This document shows positions 8,133 to 16,348 of a DNA stretch of 64,000 nucleotides, one piece after another. Position 1 is the first letter of the stretch. Every line of letters starts with the position of its first letter. Made by a program: the position numbers and the translations under genes. Under the pieces are notes generated by a model. That model did not search any database. It was not told the origin of the DNA and saw nothing but the letters and a program-made list of their open reading frames with translations. The stretch spans positions 744,001-808,000 of the forward strand of contig NZ_RJVJ01000001.1 in the NCBI RefSeq assembly GCF_003751605.1, written 5' to 3'. The stretch is from Kitasatospora cineracea (GTDB lineage: Bacteria > Actinomycetota > Actinomycetes > Streptomycetales > Streptomycetaceae).

Positions 8133-9151
8133 CGGGCGGCCGCGGTGGCGGCGCGTTCGGCCTCGCGGGTCCGGTCGAGGGCGGCGAGCAGGGCGGTGTC
8201 GGTGGCGGTGCCGCCGTCGAGGGCGTTGCGGCAGAGCATCTTGAGCATCCGCCAGCCCTTGGTGGCCCGGTCCAGTCCGGCCAGGAACGGCGCGCCGCCG
8301 CCGGGGAGGCCGGCCCACGGCTCGGTGGTGCGCAGGTGGGCCTGGGCGAGCGCGAGGTAGGCGCGTTCGACCATCAGGGCGGTGTGGTAGGTGTTGTCGA
8401 GCTGGGCGTGCCGGCGGATCGCCGGGCCGGTCAGGTCGGCGGCGAAGTCGGCGCGGTAGCGGGCGAGTTCGGCGTCCAGGCCGTCCCGGTCGGCGAGCAG
8501 GGCGGCCACCGCGGCGCGTTCGCGGGCCGCCACGGTGCCGTCGGCGAGGCGGAGTTCGGCGTCGGGGCCGACCGCGAGCCGGTACAGCGAGTCGTGCTTG
8601 TCGTAGACGTGCACCAGGTTGGAGCGGATCGACTCGACGAACAGCTTCCGGTCGAAGCGCAGCACCAGCGAGCGGACGCCGACGTTGTCGATGCCGGTGC
8701 AGCTGTCCTCGTCGTAGTCGACGACGGTGACCTTGTGGCCGTTGGTGCGGTGCTGGCGCAGGTAGTACTCGGGGAAGTGCTCGTGGTAGTAGCTGTCGAC
8801 CCGGGCCACGCAGTGGCCGTGCTCGCGGACGGCGGCGCGCAGGGTGGCCTCGATGTCGCCGTGCACCGGCAGGTGGTGCTTCTCCACGCCCCACTCGCCG
8901 AGCAGCAGGTCGTCGCGGGCGCCCTCGCTGTCGAGCAGGTTGCGGCAGGACAGGCCGCCCCACTCGGCGCGCAGCACCGGGGCGCCGGCGACCAGCAGGA
9001 ACGCGGCGAGCAGCCGGGGCGGCAGCAGCTGGGTGAGGCTGACGACGTGGCAGTCGTAGTAGAGGCTGTCGACGGCCTCCCAGTCGAGGCCGGTGGCCGT
9101 CGAGCGGTGCCGGGTGACGCCGGGGGCGTCCAGGGTGGGGGTGGTGGTCAT
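8129..9151 (-). CDS. BtrH-like acyltransferase (papain-like N-terminal domain)
   Basis: 340 residues. It resembles BtrH_N-domain proteins: a Cys near the N-terminus in YYDCHVVSL (C34) and a His/Asp pair in NGHKVTVVDYDED, followed by a helical C-terminal half (about 190-340). In butirosin biosynthesis BtrH moves an amino-acyl chain from an ACP to an amine. Here the gene overlaps the P450 (ATGA) and is in one run with an ACP and a free-standing adenylation enzyme, so transfer of an ACP-bound amino-acyl group to the peptide or another amine is a good hypothesis. Family assignment rests on motifs seen by eye. Confidence 0.6.
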   Translation of the reverse strand: MTTTPTLDAPGVTRHRSTATGLDWEAVDSLYYDCHVVSLTQLLPPRLLAAFLLVAGAPVLRAEWGGLSCRNLLDSEGARDDLLLGEWGVEKHHLPVHGDIEATLRAAVREHGHCVARVDSYYHEHFPEYYLRQHRTNGHKVTVVDYDEDSCTGIDNVGVRSLVLRFDRKLFVESIRSNLVHVYDKHDSLYRLAVGPDAELRLADGTVAARERAAVAALLADRDGLDAELARYRADFAADLTGPAIRRHAQLDNTYHTALMVERAYLALAQAHLRTTEPWAGLPGGGAPFLAGLDRATKGWRMLKMLCRNALDGGTATDTALLAALDRTREAERAATAAAR

Positions 9152-10368
9152 CGGGTGCTCCCGTACGAGAGGAGGAGGCCGGCGGGCGAGCGGAAGCTGA
9201 GGCCCTCGACGGGCTGCGGGGGCCCGTCGGCGAAGCGCAGGCCGGGGCGGCGTTCGAGCAGGATCCGCAGGGCGGTGCGGACCTCGGCGAGGGCCATCCG
9301 GCGGCCCATGCACTGGTGGCGGCCGGCGCCGAAGGACAGCTGCCGGGCGGCGGCCGGGCGGTTCGGGTCGAAGGCGTCGGGGTCGGGGAAGACCGCCGGG
9401 TCGCGGTTGGCGGAGCCGAGCAGGACGGTGATCAGGGAGCCGCGCGGAATGTCGGTGCCGAGGAGTTCGCCGCCGCCCCAGATCCGCACCGTGGAGTGGA
9501 TCGGCGGTTCGAAGCGCAGCGTCTCCTCGACCACGCCGTCGACCAGTTCGGGCCGGGCGTAGACCTCGCGCAGCAGTTCGGGGCGCGAGCACAGCACGTG
9601 CAGGGCGTTGGCGATCAGCCGGTTGCTGGTGTCGATGGCGGCCGGGATCAGCAGGCCGACCTGGCGGACGATCTCGGCGTCGTCCACGTCGGCGCCGTCG
9701 GCGGCGGCGGCCAGCAGGCGGCCGATCACCGACGCGTCGGGGGCGGGGCGCAGTTCGGCGATCCGGGCGTGCAGCAGCACCTGCATGCGCTGCCAGGCGG
9801 CCACGGCGGCGCGCCGGGCGGGCGGTTCGGCGGAGTCGATGAAGGCGATCACGGCGTCGCTGCAGCGCTGGAACTCCGGGACGTCCGCGGGCCGCAGGCC
9901 GATGATCCGGGACATCACCCGGATCGGCACCGCGTTGGCGAACGCGGGCACGAAGTCGGCGGTGCCCGCCTCGCCGAGGGCGTCGACCACGGCGTGCACC
10001 GCGGACGGGACCAGGTCCTCCAGGTACCCGGGGACGGCGGAGGCGGAGAAGCTGTGGTTGGTGAGCGAGCGCAGCTTGACGTGCTCGGCGCCGTCGACGT
10101 CGGTCACGGTGCGGCCGAACAGCACCCGGGTGGCCCGGAACGGGCTCTCCACCCCGGCCCGGCGGTCGCGCAGCACCGCGCCGACCGCCTCGTGGGTGGT
10201 GGCGAACCAGGTGCGGTGGGCGTCGGAGCGCACCAGCGGGCCGGCCGCGCGCAGCGCCGCGTACACGGGGTACGGGTCGAGCCGGAAGGCCGGGCCGCCG
10301 AAGCCGGCGTCGGGCCCGGCGGGCACGGCGGGGGCCGGGGCGGGGGCCAGGGTGGCGGCGGCGCTCAC
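9148..10368 (-). CDS. Cytochrome P450
   Basis: 406 residues, a normal soluble bacterial P450. Heme ligand loop FGAGRHQCMGRRMA (Cys about residue 353), K-helix ExxR in EETLRFEPP, and an I-helix LLIPAAIDTSN where the usual acidic/Thr pair is D-T. GTG 10368 overlaps the methyltransferase stop. It follows the A/ACP/dehydrogenase genes and precedes the BtrH-like gene, so an ACP-tethered amino acid is a likely substrate, as for other P450s acting on carrier-bound amino acids. No ferredoxin gene is adjacent. Confidence 0.92.
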   Translation of the reverse strand: MSAAATLAPAPAPAVPAGPDAGFGGPAFRLDPYPVYAALRAAGPLVRSDAHRTWFATTHEAVGAVLRDRRAGVESPFRATRVLFGRTVTDVDGAEHVKLRSLTNHSFSASAVPGYLEDLVPSAVHAVVDALGEAGTADFVPAFANAVPIRVMSRIIGLRPADVPEFQRCSDAVIAFIDSAEPPARRAAVAAWQRMQVLLHARIAELRPAPDASVIGRLLAAAADGADVDDAEIVRQVGLLIPAAIDTSNRLIANALHVLCSRPELLREVYARPELVDGVVEETLRFEPPIHSTVRIWGGGELLGTDIPRGSLITVLLGSANRDPAVFPDPDAFDPNRPAAARQLSFGAGRHQCMGRRMALAEVRTALRILLERRPGLRFADGPPQPVEGLSFRSPAGLLLSYGSTR

Positions 10369-11162
10369 GGGGTGCGCTCCTCGGCGACCGCGACGAACCG
10401 CAGCCGGCGGTAGTCGGCGTACCAGCGGCCGTCCCGGTGCAGGGTGGGCGCGGCCAGCTCGTTGACCCGGTCCAGGACGGCGGGCAGCAGGTCGGCGGGC
10501 ACGTGGTCGATCAGCGTGGAGCCGAACATGGCGACCCAGTCGGCGACGCCGCGCGGGCAGTCGGACAGCTCGGTGGGGCGGGCGAAGTACTCGGTGCGGG
10601 CCACCAGGAAGCCGTTGGCCTCCAGCAGCGCCGCGTACTCGGCGGGGCTCGGGAAGTACCAGGGCATCCGCATGCCCCCGTCCAGGCCGTGCTCGGCCAG
10701 CGCGGCCCGGACGGCGCCGATGATGCCGGCCACGTTGCGGGCGCCGCCGAGCTCGGCGACGAACCGGCCGCCGGGGCGCAGCGCCCGGTGCACCGACCGG
10801 ACCACCTCCTGCGGGCGGGTCATCCAGTGCAGGGCGGCGTTGGAGAACACCGCGTCGACGGGCCCGTCGAGCCGGAAGTCGTGGCCGTCGGCGAGCAGCA
10901 CCTCGGTGCCCAGGCGGCGGGCGGCGGCGGCCACCATCGCCGGGTCGCTGTCGGTGCCGGTGACCCGGGCGCCGCGGGCGGCGATCTCGGCGGCGAGTTC
11001 GCCGGTGCCGCAGCCCAGGTCGAGGACGTGCTCGCCGGGGGCCGGGTCGAGCAGGTCGACGACGCCCTTGGCGAGCGAGGAGACGTAGCCGAACTGGCGG
11101 TCGTAGCGGTCGGCGTCCCAGACCTGGTCGGCGGGGGCGGCGGGACGGGCGGTGTCGGTCAT
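10365..11162 (-). CDS. Class I SAM-dependent methyltransferase (Tam/UbiE-like)
   Basis: 265 residues. Motif I HVLDLGCGTGELAAEIA, the ribose-binding acidic residue in VTGTDSDPAMV, motif II VDAVFSNAALHWM, and post-motif RALRPGGRFVAELGG. The NAALHW segment is typical of trans-aconitate methyltransferase-like enzymes. ATG 11162 lies 5 bases after the stop of the dehydrogenase at 11168, and its stop overlaps the P450 start. It probably methylates the ACP-bound or released product of this sub-pathway. The acceptor atom is unknown. Confidence 0.87.
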   Translation of the reverse strand: MTDTARPAAPADQVWDADRYDRQFGYVSSLAKGVVDLLDPAPGEHVLDLGCGTGELAAEIAARGARVTGTDSDPAMVAAAARRLGTEVLLADGHDFRLDGPVDAVFSNAALHWMTRPQEVVRSVHRALRPGGRFVAELGGARNVAGIIGAVRAALAEHGLDGGMRMPWYFPSPAEYAALLEANGFLVARTEYFARPTELSDCPRGVADWVAMFGSTLIDHVPADLLPAVLDRVNELAAPTLHRDGRWYADYRRLRFVAVAEERTP

Positions 11163-11167
11163 CGGGT

Positions 11168-12328
11168 TCACCCTCGGTCGATCTGCTGGAGCATCAGTTC
11201 GTCGGTGCCGCCGGCCAGTGCCAGGCCGAGCGCGTCGCGCAGCGCCCGGTTGGCCGGGTGGCCGGTGCGGTAGCCGTCGCCGCCGGCCAGTTGCAGGGCC
11301 TCGTCGGCGACCTCGCGGAGCACCGCGGCGGCGCGGTGCTTGCAGGCGGCGGCGTACGCGGCCGGGCAGCTGCCCTCGGCGAGCAGCCGCACGCCCTGCC
11401 GGGCGGCGGCCCGGACCTCCTCGGTCTCGGCGGTCAGCCGGGCGAGGGTGAAGCGGACGTGCTGGTTGCCGAGCAGCGGGACGCCGAAGGTGTGCCGCTG
11501 CCGGGCGGCGGCCACGGCGTGCCGCAGCACGGCGTCCGCGAGCTCGCCCATCCGGACGGCGAGCATCACGCGCTCGTGCAGCCAGTGCCGCATCAGCACC
11601 AGCAGGCCGTGCCCGCCGGGAACCAGGACCGCCGAGACGGGGGCGGCGTCCAGCCGGACCTGCCCGGTCAGGCCGCGGTGGCCGAGCGCGTCGAGCGGGG
11701 TGGTGGCGACGCCGGGGGCGCCGGCCGGGACCAGCAGCAGGGCCGGGCCGGGGCGGCCGGTGGCGGCGTCCGGGTCGTCGGCGAGGACCAGCAGGTGGTC
11801 GGCGAACGGGGCGTTGCTGATGAACCACTTGCCGCCGGTGACGGCGAGCCGGTCGCCGTCCCGGTGCACCCGGGTGGTGAGCCGGGCCAGGTCGCTGCCG
11901 TGCTCGGGCTCGGTGGCGGCCAGCGCGCCGGTGGTGCGGCCGGCCAGCGCGCCGTCGACCAGGGCGCGGTCGGCGCCGGGCAGGGCGCCGAGCAGCCGGG
12001 TGGCGACGTCCAGGTGGGTGAGGACGGCGGCGCCGGGCGCCCCGCCGCCGACCCGGGCGAGCGCGGCGTGCAGGTCGACGGCCCGCCACAGCGCCCGGGG
12101 GCGGTCGGCCGGGCCGGCCGCCCAGGCGTCCCGGAACAGTCCGGCGGCGCCGGCCGCGGCCAGCAGGGCGGGCACCGGCGGGGTGCCGTCCTCCCAGCGC
12201 GGGTCGTCGAGCAGCGCCCGGTGCTCGGTCAGGAAGCCGTCCAGCCGGGCCCGGAAGGCCGGGTCGGCCGCGCCGGTGCCGGGGCCGCGCGGGGCGGTCC
12301 GGGGGTCGGTGATCGTCCGGTCATTCAC
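11168..12328 (-). CDS. Acyl-CoA dehydrogenase-like flavoprotein (IVD-type)
   Basis: 386 residues from GTG 12328, overlapping the preceding dehydrogenase by 8 bases. FAD-binding segments ATEPEHGSDLARL and GGKWFISNAPFADHLL and a C-terminal LQLAGGDGYRTGHP are clear. At the usual MCAD base position the sequence is LAGGTDELML (no Glu). A Glu-Arg in WLHERVMLA matches where isovaleryl-CoA dehydrogenase keeps its base. Paired with the dehydrogenase at 12321, it may alpha,beta-desaturate a substrate on the ACP at 15058. The substrate is inferred from context only. Confidence 0.88.
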   Translation of the reverse strand: MNDRTITDPRTAPRGPGTGAADPAFRARLDGFLTEHRALLDDPRWEDGTPPVPALLAAAGAAGLFRDAWAAGPADRPRALWRAVDLHAALARVGGGAPGAAVLTHLDVATRLLGALPGADRALVDGALAGRTTGALAATEPEHGSDLARLTTRVHRDGDRLAVTGGKWFISNAPFADHLLVLADDPDAATGRPGPALLLVPAGAPGVATTPLDALGHRGLTGQVRLDAAPVSAVLVPGGHGLLVLMRHWLHERVMLAVRMGELADAVLRHAVAAARQRHTFGVPLLGNQHVRFTLARLTAETEEVRAAARQGVRLLAEGSCPAAYAAACKHRAAAVLREVADEALQLAGGDGYRTGHPANRALRDALGLALAGGTDELMLQQIDRG

Positions 12329-13499
12329 CGGGCCACCCCTGGAGGCGGGCGAGGGCGGTGAGCATCATTTCGTCCGATCCGGTGGAGATGGAGAACAGCC
12401 GGGTGTCGCGGAAGGCCCGGTTCACCGGGGCGTCGGTGAGCTGGCCGTGGGCGCCGTGCAGGTGCAGGCAGGTCCGGGCGACGGTGCGGGCGAGCCGGCT
12501 GGAGCGGTACTTGACCGCGGCGGACAGCGCCCGGTGGTCGCCGCCGCTCACCCAGCGGTCGATGCCGGTGTAGGCGAGCTGGCGGACCGCCTCGACCTCG
12601 GCGCGCAGCGCGGCCAGCCGGCCGGCCACGTCGGGGCGGGTGGCGACCGGCGCGCCGAAGGTGACGCGTGCGCGCAGCCGTTCGCCGGTGCGCTGCAGCA
12701 GGGTGTCGGCGATCGCCAGGGCCCGGCAGGCGGAGACGATCCGCTCGGGCTCGAACTGCCGCAGCTGGGTGACCAGTCCGAGGCCGTGGCCGCCGATCCG
12801 GTGCTCGGCGGGCACGTGCACCTCGTCGAGGACGACCTCCCCGGCGACGCCCGCGGCGCGCAGCCCGAGGGTCGGGTCGGCGGGCAGCACGGTCAGGCCC
12901 TCGGCCTCGACCGGCACCATCAGCAGCACGTAGCCGAACGGGGCGCGGGCCTCGGGCAGCCGGGCCAGCACCGCGAAGGCGTCGGCGTACTGCCCGGCGA
13001 CCGCCCAGCGCTTGGTCCCGCTGACCCGGTAGCCGCCGGGCACCTGGCGGGCGGTGGCGGCGACCGCGGCGACGTCGGAGCCGGCGCCGGCCTCGGAGAC
13101 GGCGTGGCCGAGCAGGCAGTCGCCGGCCAGCGCGGGCCGCAGGAAGCGGTCGACGGCCTCGGGGGTGCCGGCCTCGGCGATCATCGGCGCGACCATGTCG
13201 TTGTGCACGGTGACGGACATGCCGACGCTGTCGGAGGGCAGCGCGCCCAGGCACTCGGCGAGCACCACGTGGTCCCAGGCGGTGCCGCCCCCGCCGCCGA
13301 CCGCGGCGGGGAAGCGCATCCCGAGGAAGCCCTGCCCGGCGAGGCCCTGCAGCACCTCGCGCAGCGGGATCGCGCCGTGGCGCTCCCACTCCTCGATCCG
13401 GGGGGCGACGGCCCGTTCCAGGTGGGCGGTGAGCCGGGCCCGCAGCTCGTCCTCGGCCGGGGTGAACCAGCCGGTGCGGGCGGCCGCGGCGAGGCTCAC
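12321..13499 (-). CDS. Acyl-CoA dehydrogenase-like flavoprotein (IVD-type)
   Basis: 392 residues from GTG 13499, which overlaps the adenylation-enzyme stop (GTGA). It carries GHAVSEAGAGSDVAA and SGTKRWAVAGQYADAF (FAD and substrate loop) and LHLHGAHGQLTDAPVNRAFRD near the end. The MCAD-type Glu is replaced in SISTGSDEMML, whereas FEPERIVSA keeps the IVD-type Glu-Arg. Gene order A-enzyme, dehydrogenase, dehydrogenase after an ACP recalls carrier-bound amino acid desaturation (for example prolyl oxidation in pyrrole pathways), though the substrate here is unknown. Confidence 0.88.
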   Translation of the reverse strand: MSLAAAARTGWFTPAEDELRARLTAHLERAVAPRIEEWERHGAIPLREVLQGLAGQGFLGMRFPAAVGGGGGTAWDHVVLAECLGALPSDSVGMSVTVHNDMVAPMIAEAGTPEAVDRFLRPALAGDCLLGHAVSEAGAGSDVAAVAATARQVPGGYRVSGTKRWAVAGQYADAFAVLARLPEARAPFGYVLLMVPVEAEGLTVLPADPTLGLRAAGVAGEVVLDEVHVPAEHRIGGHGLGLVTQLRQFEPERIVSACRALAIADTLLQRTGERLRARVTFGAPVATRPDVAGRLAALRAEVEAVRQLAYTGIDRWVSGGDHRALSAAVKYRSSRLARTVARTCLHLHGAHGQLTDAPVNRAFRDTRLFSISTGSDEMMLTALARLQGWPGE

Positions 13500-15061
13500 C
13501 GGGCCACCGCCGCGTGCAGCAGGGCGCGGACCTGCCGCAGGTCGGGCTTGCCGTTGGACAGCGCGGGGAAGGCCGACAGCCGGCGCCAGTGCCGGGGCAC
13601 CATGTAGCGCGGCAGTGCGGCGGCGGTGTGCGCGACCAGGGCGGCGGCCTCCGCCTCGGCGGGCTCGGACAGTTCGGGGGCGGGCCCGGCGCCGGTGTCG
13701 GGCGCCAGCACCGCGCAGGCCAGGGCGAGGCCCTCGCGCGGGTCGGGGACGGCGGCGACGAAGGCCCGGCCGACCGCGGGGTGGGTCTCCAGCACCCGGC
13801 GCACCTCGTTGAGGTTGATCCGGTAGCCGCGGATCTTCACCTCGTCGTCGCGGCGGCCGCGGAACAGCAGCACGCCGTCGGCGCGGCGGGCGCCGAGGTC
13901 GCCGGTGCGGTAGTGGCGGACGCCGTCGCGGTGCAGGAAGGCGGCGGCCTCCTCCTCGGGGCGGTCGAGGTAGCCGGTCATCACCTGCGGGCCGGAGACC
14001 AGGATCTCGCCGGGCCCGTCCGGGTCGAGGCCGCCGTCCTCGGTGAGGAAGGCGATGCCGACGCCGGGCAGCGGCGGGCCGATCGGGTAGGGCTCGGTGC
14101 GGCCGGGCTCGCGGGCCGAGATCGGCTCGAAGGCGATGCCGCAGGTGGTCTCGGTCGGGCCGTAGCCGTTGACCACGACCAGGTTCGGCGCGGCGTGCAG
14201 CCAGGACTGCACGGTGGCCGGGTTGAGCACCTCGGCGCCGGTCAGGATCCGGCGCAGCGCGCCCAGGTCGCGGCCGGCCAGGCCGGTGCCGTGCTGGGCG
14301 AGCAGGGTCAGGGTGGAGCCGACCGCGGTCAGGTGGGTGACCCGCTCGCGGACGACGGTGCCGAGCACCGCGGCGGGCAGCAGCACCGACGGGCTGAGGT
14401 GGACGAGCGCGCCGCGCAGCAGCGGCAGCAGCAGGTCGGCGACCGAGCCGTCGAAGTGCAGGGCGGTGGTGTTCAGGCAGACCGCGTCCGGGCCGATCTC
14501 CAGCACCGGGTCGACGGCCGCGAAGAACGCCTCCAGCGCGCCGTGGTGGATCTGCACGCCCTTGGGGCGGCCGGTCGAGCCGGAGGTGTACAGCACGTAG
14601 GCGGGGTCGGCGGGGGCCGGGTCGGCGGCCCGCCAGCCGTCCGGGGCGGGGACGGCGAGCAGGTCCTCGACGGCCAGCACCGGCACCGGCAGGCGCTGCG
14701 CCGCGAGCGCGTCGAGGCGGGGGCGGCGGGCCAGCAGCCAGGGGCTGCCGGAGTCGGTGAGCAGCGCCCGGCGGCGCTCCTCGGGCGCGGACGGGTCGAG
14801 CGGGACGTACGCGCCGCCGGCCAGCAGCACCCCGAGCATCGCGGTGACGGTGGCGGTGCTCTTCTCGCCGTGGACGGCGACCCGGGTGCCGGGGCGCAGT
14901 CCGCGCTCCCGCAGGCCGGCCGCCACGGCCCTGGCGCCGGCGTGCAGTTCGCCGTAGGCCAGGGTGCCGTCCGGGCCGGCCAGGGCCGGCCGGGACGGGT
15001 CGTGCCGGCCGAGCGCCGCGGTCAGGCGGTGGGTGTCGGCCGCCGCCGGGGCGGTGGTCAT
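13496..15061 (-). CDS. Free-standing amino acid adenylation enzyme (A domain)
   Basis: 521 residues. A3 core [12 protein letters not shown]5 NGYGPTETT, A7 YRTGDLG, A8 [14 protein letters not shown] and A10 LSNGKPDL with its lysine are all present. A4 reads HFDGSVADLL, keeping the Asp that holds a substrate alpha-amino group. My hand-read specificity code (D-G-A-T-I-T-G-C-G) matches nothing I know. It contains no thiolation domain. The start overlaps the stop of the ACP gene (ATGA), so it most likely charges that ACP with an amino acid. A DltA-like relative is an alternative. Confidence 0.88.
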   Translation of the reverse strand: MTTAPAAADTHRLTAALGRHDPSRPALAGPDGTLAYGELHAGARAVAAGLRERGLRPGTRVAVHGEKSTATVTAMLGVLLAGGAYVPLDPSAPEERRRALLTDSGSPWLLARRPRLDALAAQRLPVPVLAVEDLLAVPAPDGWRAADPAPADPAYVLYTSGSTGRPKGVQIHHGALEAFFAAVDPVLEIGPDAVCLNTTALHFDGSVADLLLPLLRGALVHLSPSVLLPAAVLGTVVRERVTHLTAVGSTLTLLAQHGTGLAGRDLGALRRILTGAEVLNPATVQSWLHAAPNLVVVNGYGPTETTCGIAFEPISAREPGRTEPYPIGPPLPGVGIAFLTEDGGLDPDGPGEILVSGPQVMTGYLDRPEEEAAAFLHRDGVRHYRTGDLGARRADGVLLFRGRRDDEVKIRGYRINLNEVRRVLETHPAVGRAFVAAVPDPREGLALACAVLAPDTGAGPAPELSEPAEAEAAALVAHTAAALPRYMVPRHWRRLSAFPALSNGKPDLRQVRALLHAAVAR

Positions 15062-15321
15062 CGGGCGGCCCGCCGCTCGACCAGGGCGACCAGCGCGTTC
15101 AGGCTCTCCAGCGCGTCGAGGTCCTCCGGTTCGGCGCCGAACTCGATGCCGAAGTCGCTGCCGAGGCGGACGGTGAGCTCGACGGCGTCCAGCGAGTCGA
15201 GGTTGAGGACGCGCATGAAGTCGTCGTCCCGGTCGAGTTCGGCGGAGACGTCGCGCTTCTTGATCAGGCTCAGCGTGGCGGCCAGGCGGTCGCGGACGGA
15301 CTCGGCGGTGCGGACGCTCAT
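15058..15321 (-). CDS. Acyl/peptidyl carrier protein
   Basis: 87 residues, with phosphopantetheine serine S43 in VLNLDSLDAVEL and the expected four-helix pattern. It is translationally coupled to the adenylation enzyme downstream. It is the likely tether for an amino acid processed by the two dehydrogenases, P450 and methyltransferase and then handed on by the BtrH-like protein. Activation would be by the PPTase at 60086-60850. Confidence 0.9.
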   Translation of the reverse strand: MSVRTAESVRDRLAATLSLIKKRDVSAELDRDDDFMRVLNLDSLDAVELTVRLGSDFGIEFGAEPEDLDALESLNALVALVERRAAR

Positions 15322-15322
15322 G

Positions 15323-16348
15323 TCATGGGCTCCTGACGGGTACGGGCAGTGCGGGGCGCAGCTGCGGGACGGGCGGGACGGACGGGAGGGGCGGTGCGGC
15401 GGGGACGGCGGCGGCCCGGTCGCGGCGGGCCGCGCCGAGGACCGTCCAGCCGACCGCGACGGTGAGGAACGCGGTGCCGGCGACGGTCGCCGCCCCGATC
15501 CGCTCGCCGAGGACGAGCACGCCCAGCACCACCGCGACGAGCGGGTTGACGTACGAGTAGGTGCTGGTGAGGCGCTGGTCGACCCGGGCGGTCAGCCAGG
15601 TGTAGGCGAGGAACCCGACCAGCGAGCCGAGCAGCACCAGGTGGGCCTCGGCCAGCCAGACGGCCGCCCCGAGGTCCGCCGGGTGCAGCCGCGGCCACTC
15701 GCCGCCGGCCGCCGAGGCGGCCAGCAGGGCGAGCCCGCCGGAGGTCATCTGGACGGCGCTGGTGAGGGCCGCCCCGGGGTCGGGGGCGGCGTCCCGGCGC
15801 GGGGCCGGGACCGCCAGCCGGCCGCCGACCGCCCACAGCAGGGCGGCCAGCAGGACCAGCAGCGAGGGCAGCAGGGCTCCGGGTTCGAAGCCCAGCAGGG
15901 TGGCCACCCCGACCAGGCCGAGCAGGGTCGCGCCGAGGTCGGCGCGGGTGACCCGGCCGCCGGTGAGCGCGCCCACCGCCAGCACCCAGAGCGGGACGGT
16001 GGCGAAGTACGTGCCCGCGGCGGCGGACGGCAGCCGCTCGGAGGCGATGCTGACCAGCCCGTTGGAGCCGAGGAAGTACAGCACGCCGAGCAGCGCGGAC
16101 CGGCCCAGCCGGCCCCGCATCCGGGCCCGCGGGCCCGGTTCGCCGCGGCGGCGCCACCGCCAGGCCAGGACGGCGAGCAGCAGCGCCCCGGCGAGGGTGA
16201 AGCGCACGCCGGCGGCGAGCAGCGGGGGCACGGTGCGGACCACCACGCGGATGCCGAGGAAGGTCGATCCCCAGAGCACCCACACGGCGAGCAGGGCGAG
16301 CGCGATCCGCGCGCGGCCCGGGGCGGCGGCGGTCGCTGCGCCGGCCAT
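15323..16348 (-). CDS. EamA/DMT-family transporter
   Basis: 341 residues with about ten hydrophobic segments in two homologous halves. The first is LALLAVWVLWGSTFLGIRVV with the family WGxxF signature, and the last LAYTWLTARVDQRLTSTYSY is the typical TxxAYxNP-like end. It is an inner-membrane drug/metabolite exporter with a Pro-rich cytoplasmic tail. ATG 16348 overlaps the stop of the diiron oxidase gene by one base. It may export the product, an intermediate or a toxic amino acid. Confidence 0.87.
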   Translation of the reverse strand: MAGAATAAAPGRARIALALLAVWVLWGSTFLGIRVVVRTVPPLLAAGVRFTLAGALLLAVLAWRWRRRGEPGPRARMRGRLGRSALLGVLYFLGSNGLVSIASERLPSAAAGTYFATVPLWVLAVGALTGGRVTRADLGATLLGLVGVATLLGFEPGALLPSLLVLLAALLWAVGGRLAVPAPRRDAAPDPGAALTSAVQMTSGGLALLAASAAGGEWPRLHPADLGAAVWLAEAHLVLLGSLVGFLAYTWLTARVDQRLTSTYSYVNPLVAVVLGVLVLGERIGAATVAGTAFLTVAVGWTVLGAARRDRAAAVPAAPPLPSVPPVPQLRPALPVPVRSP

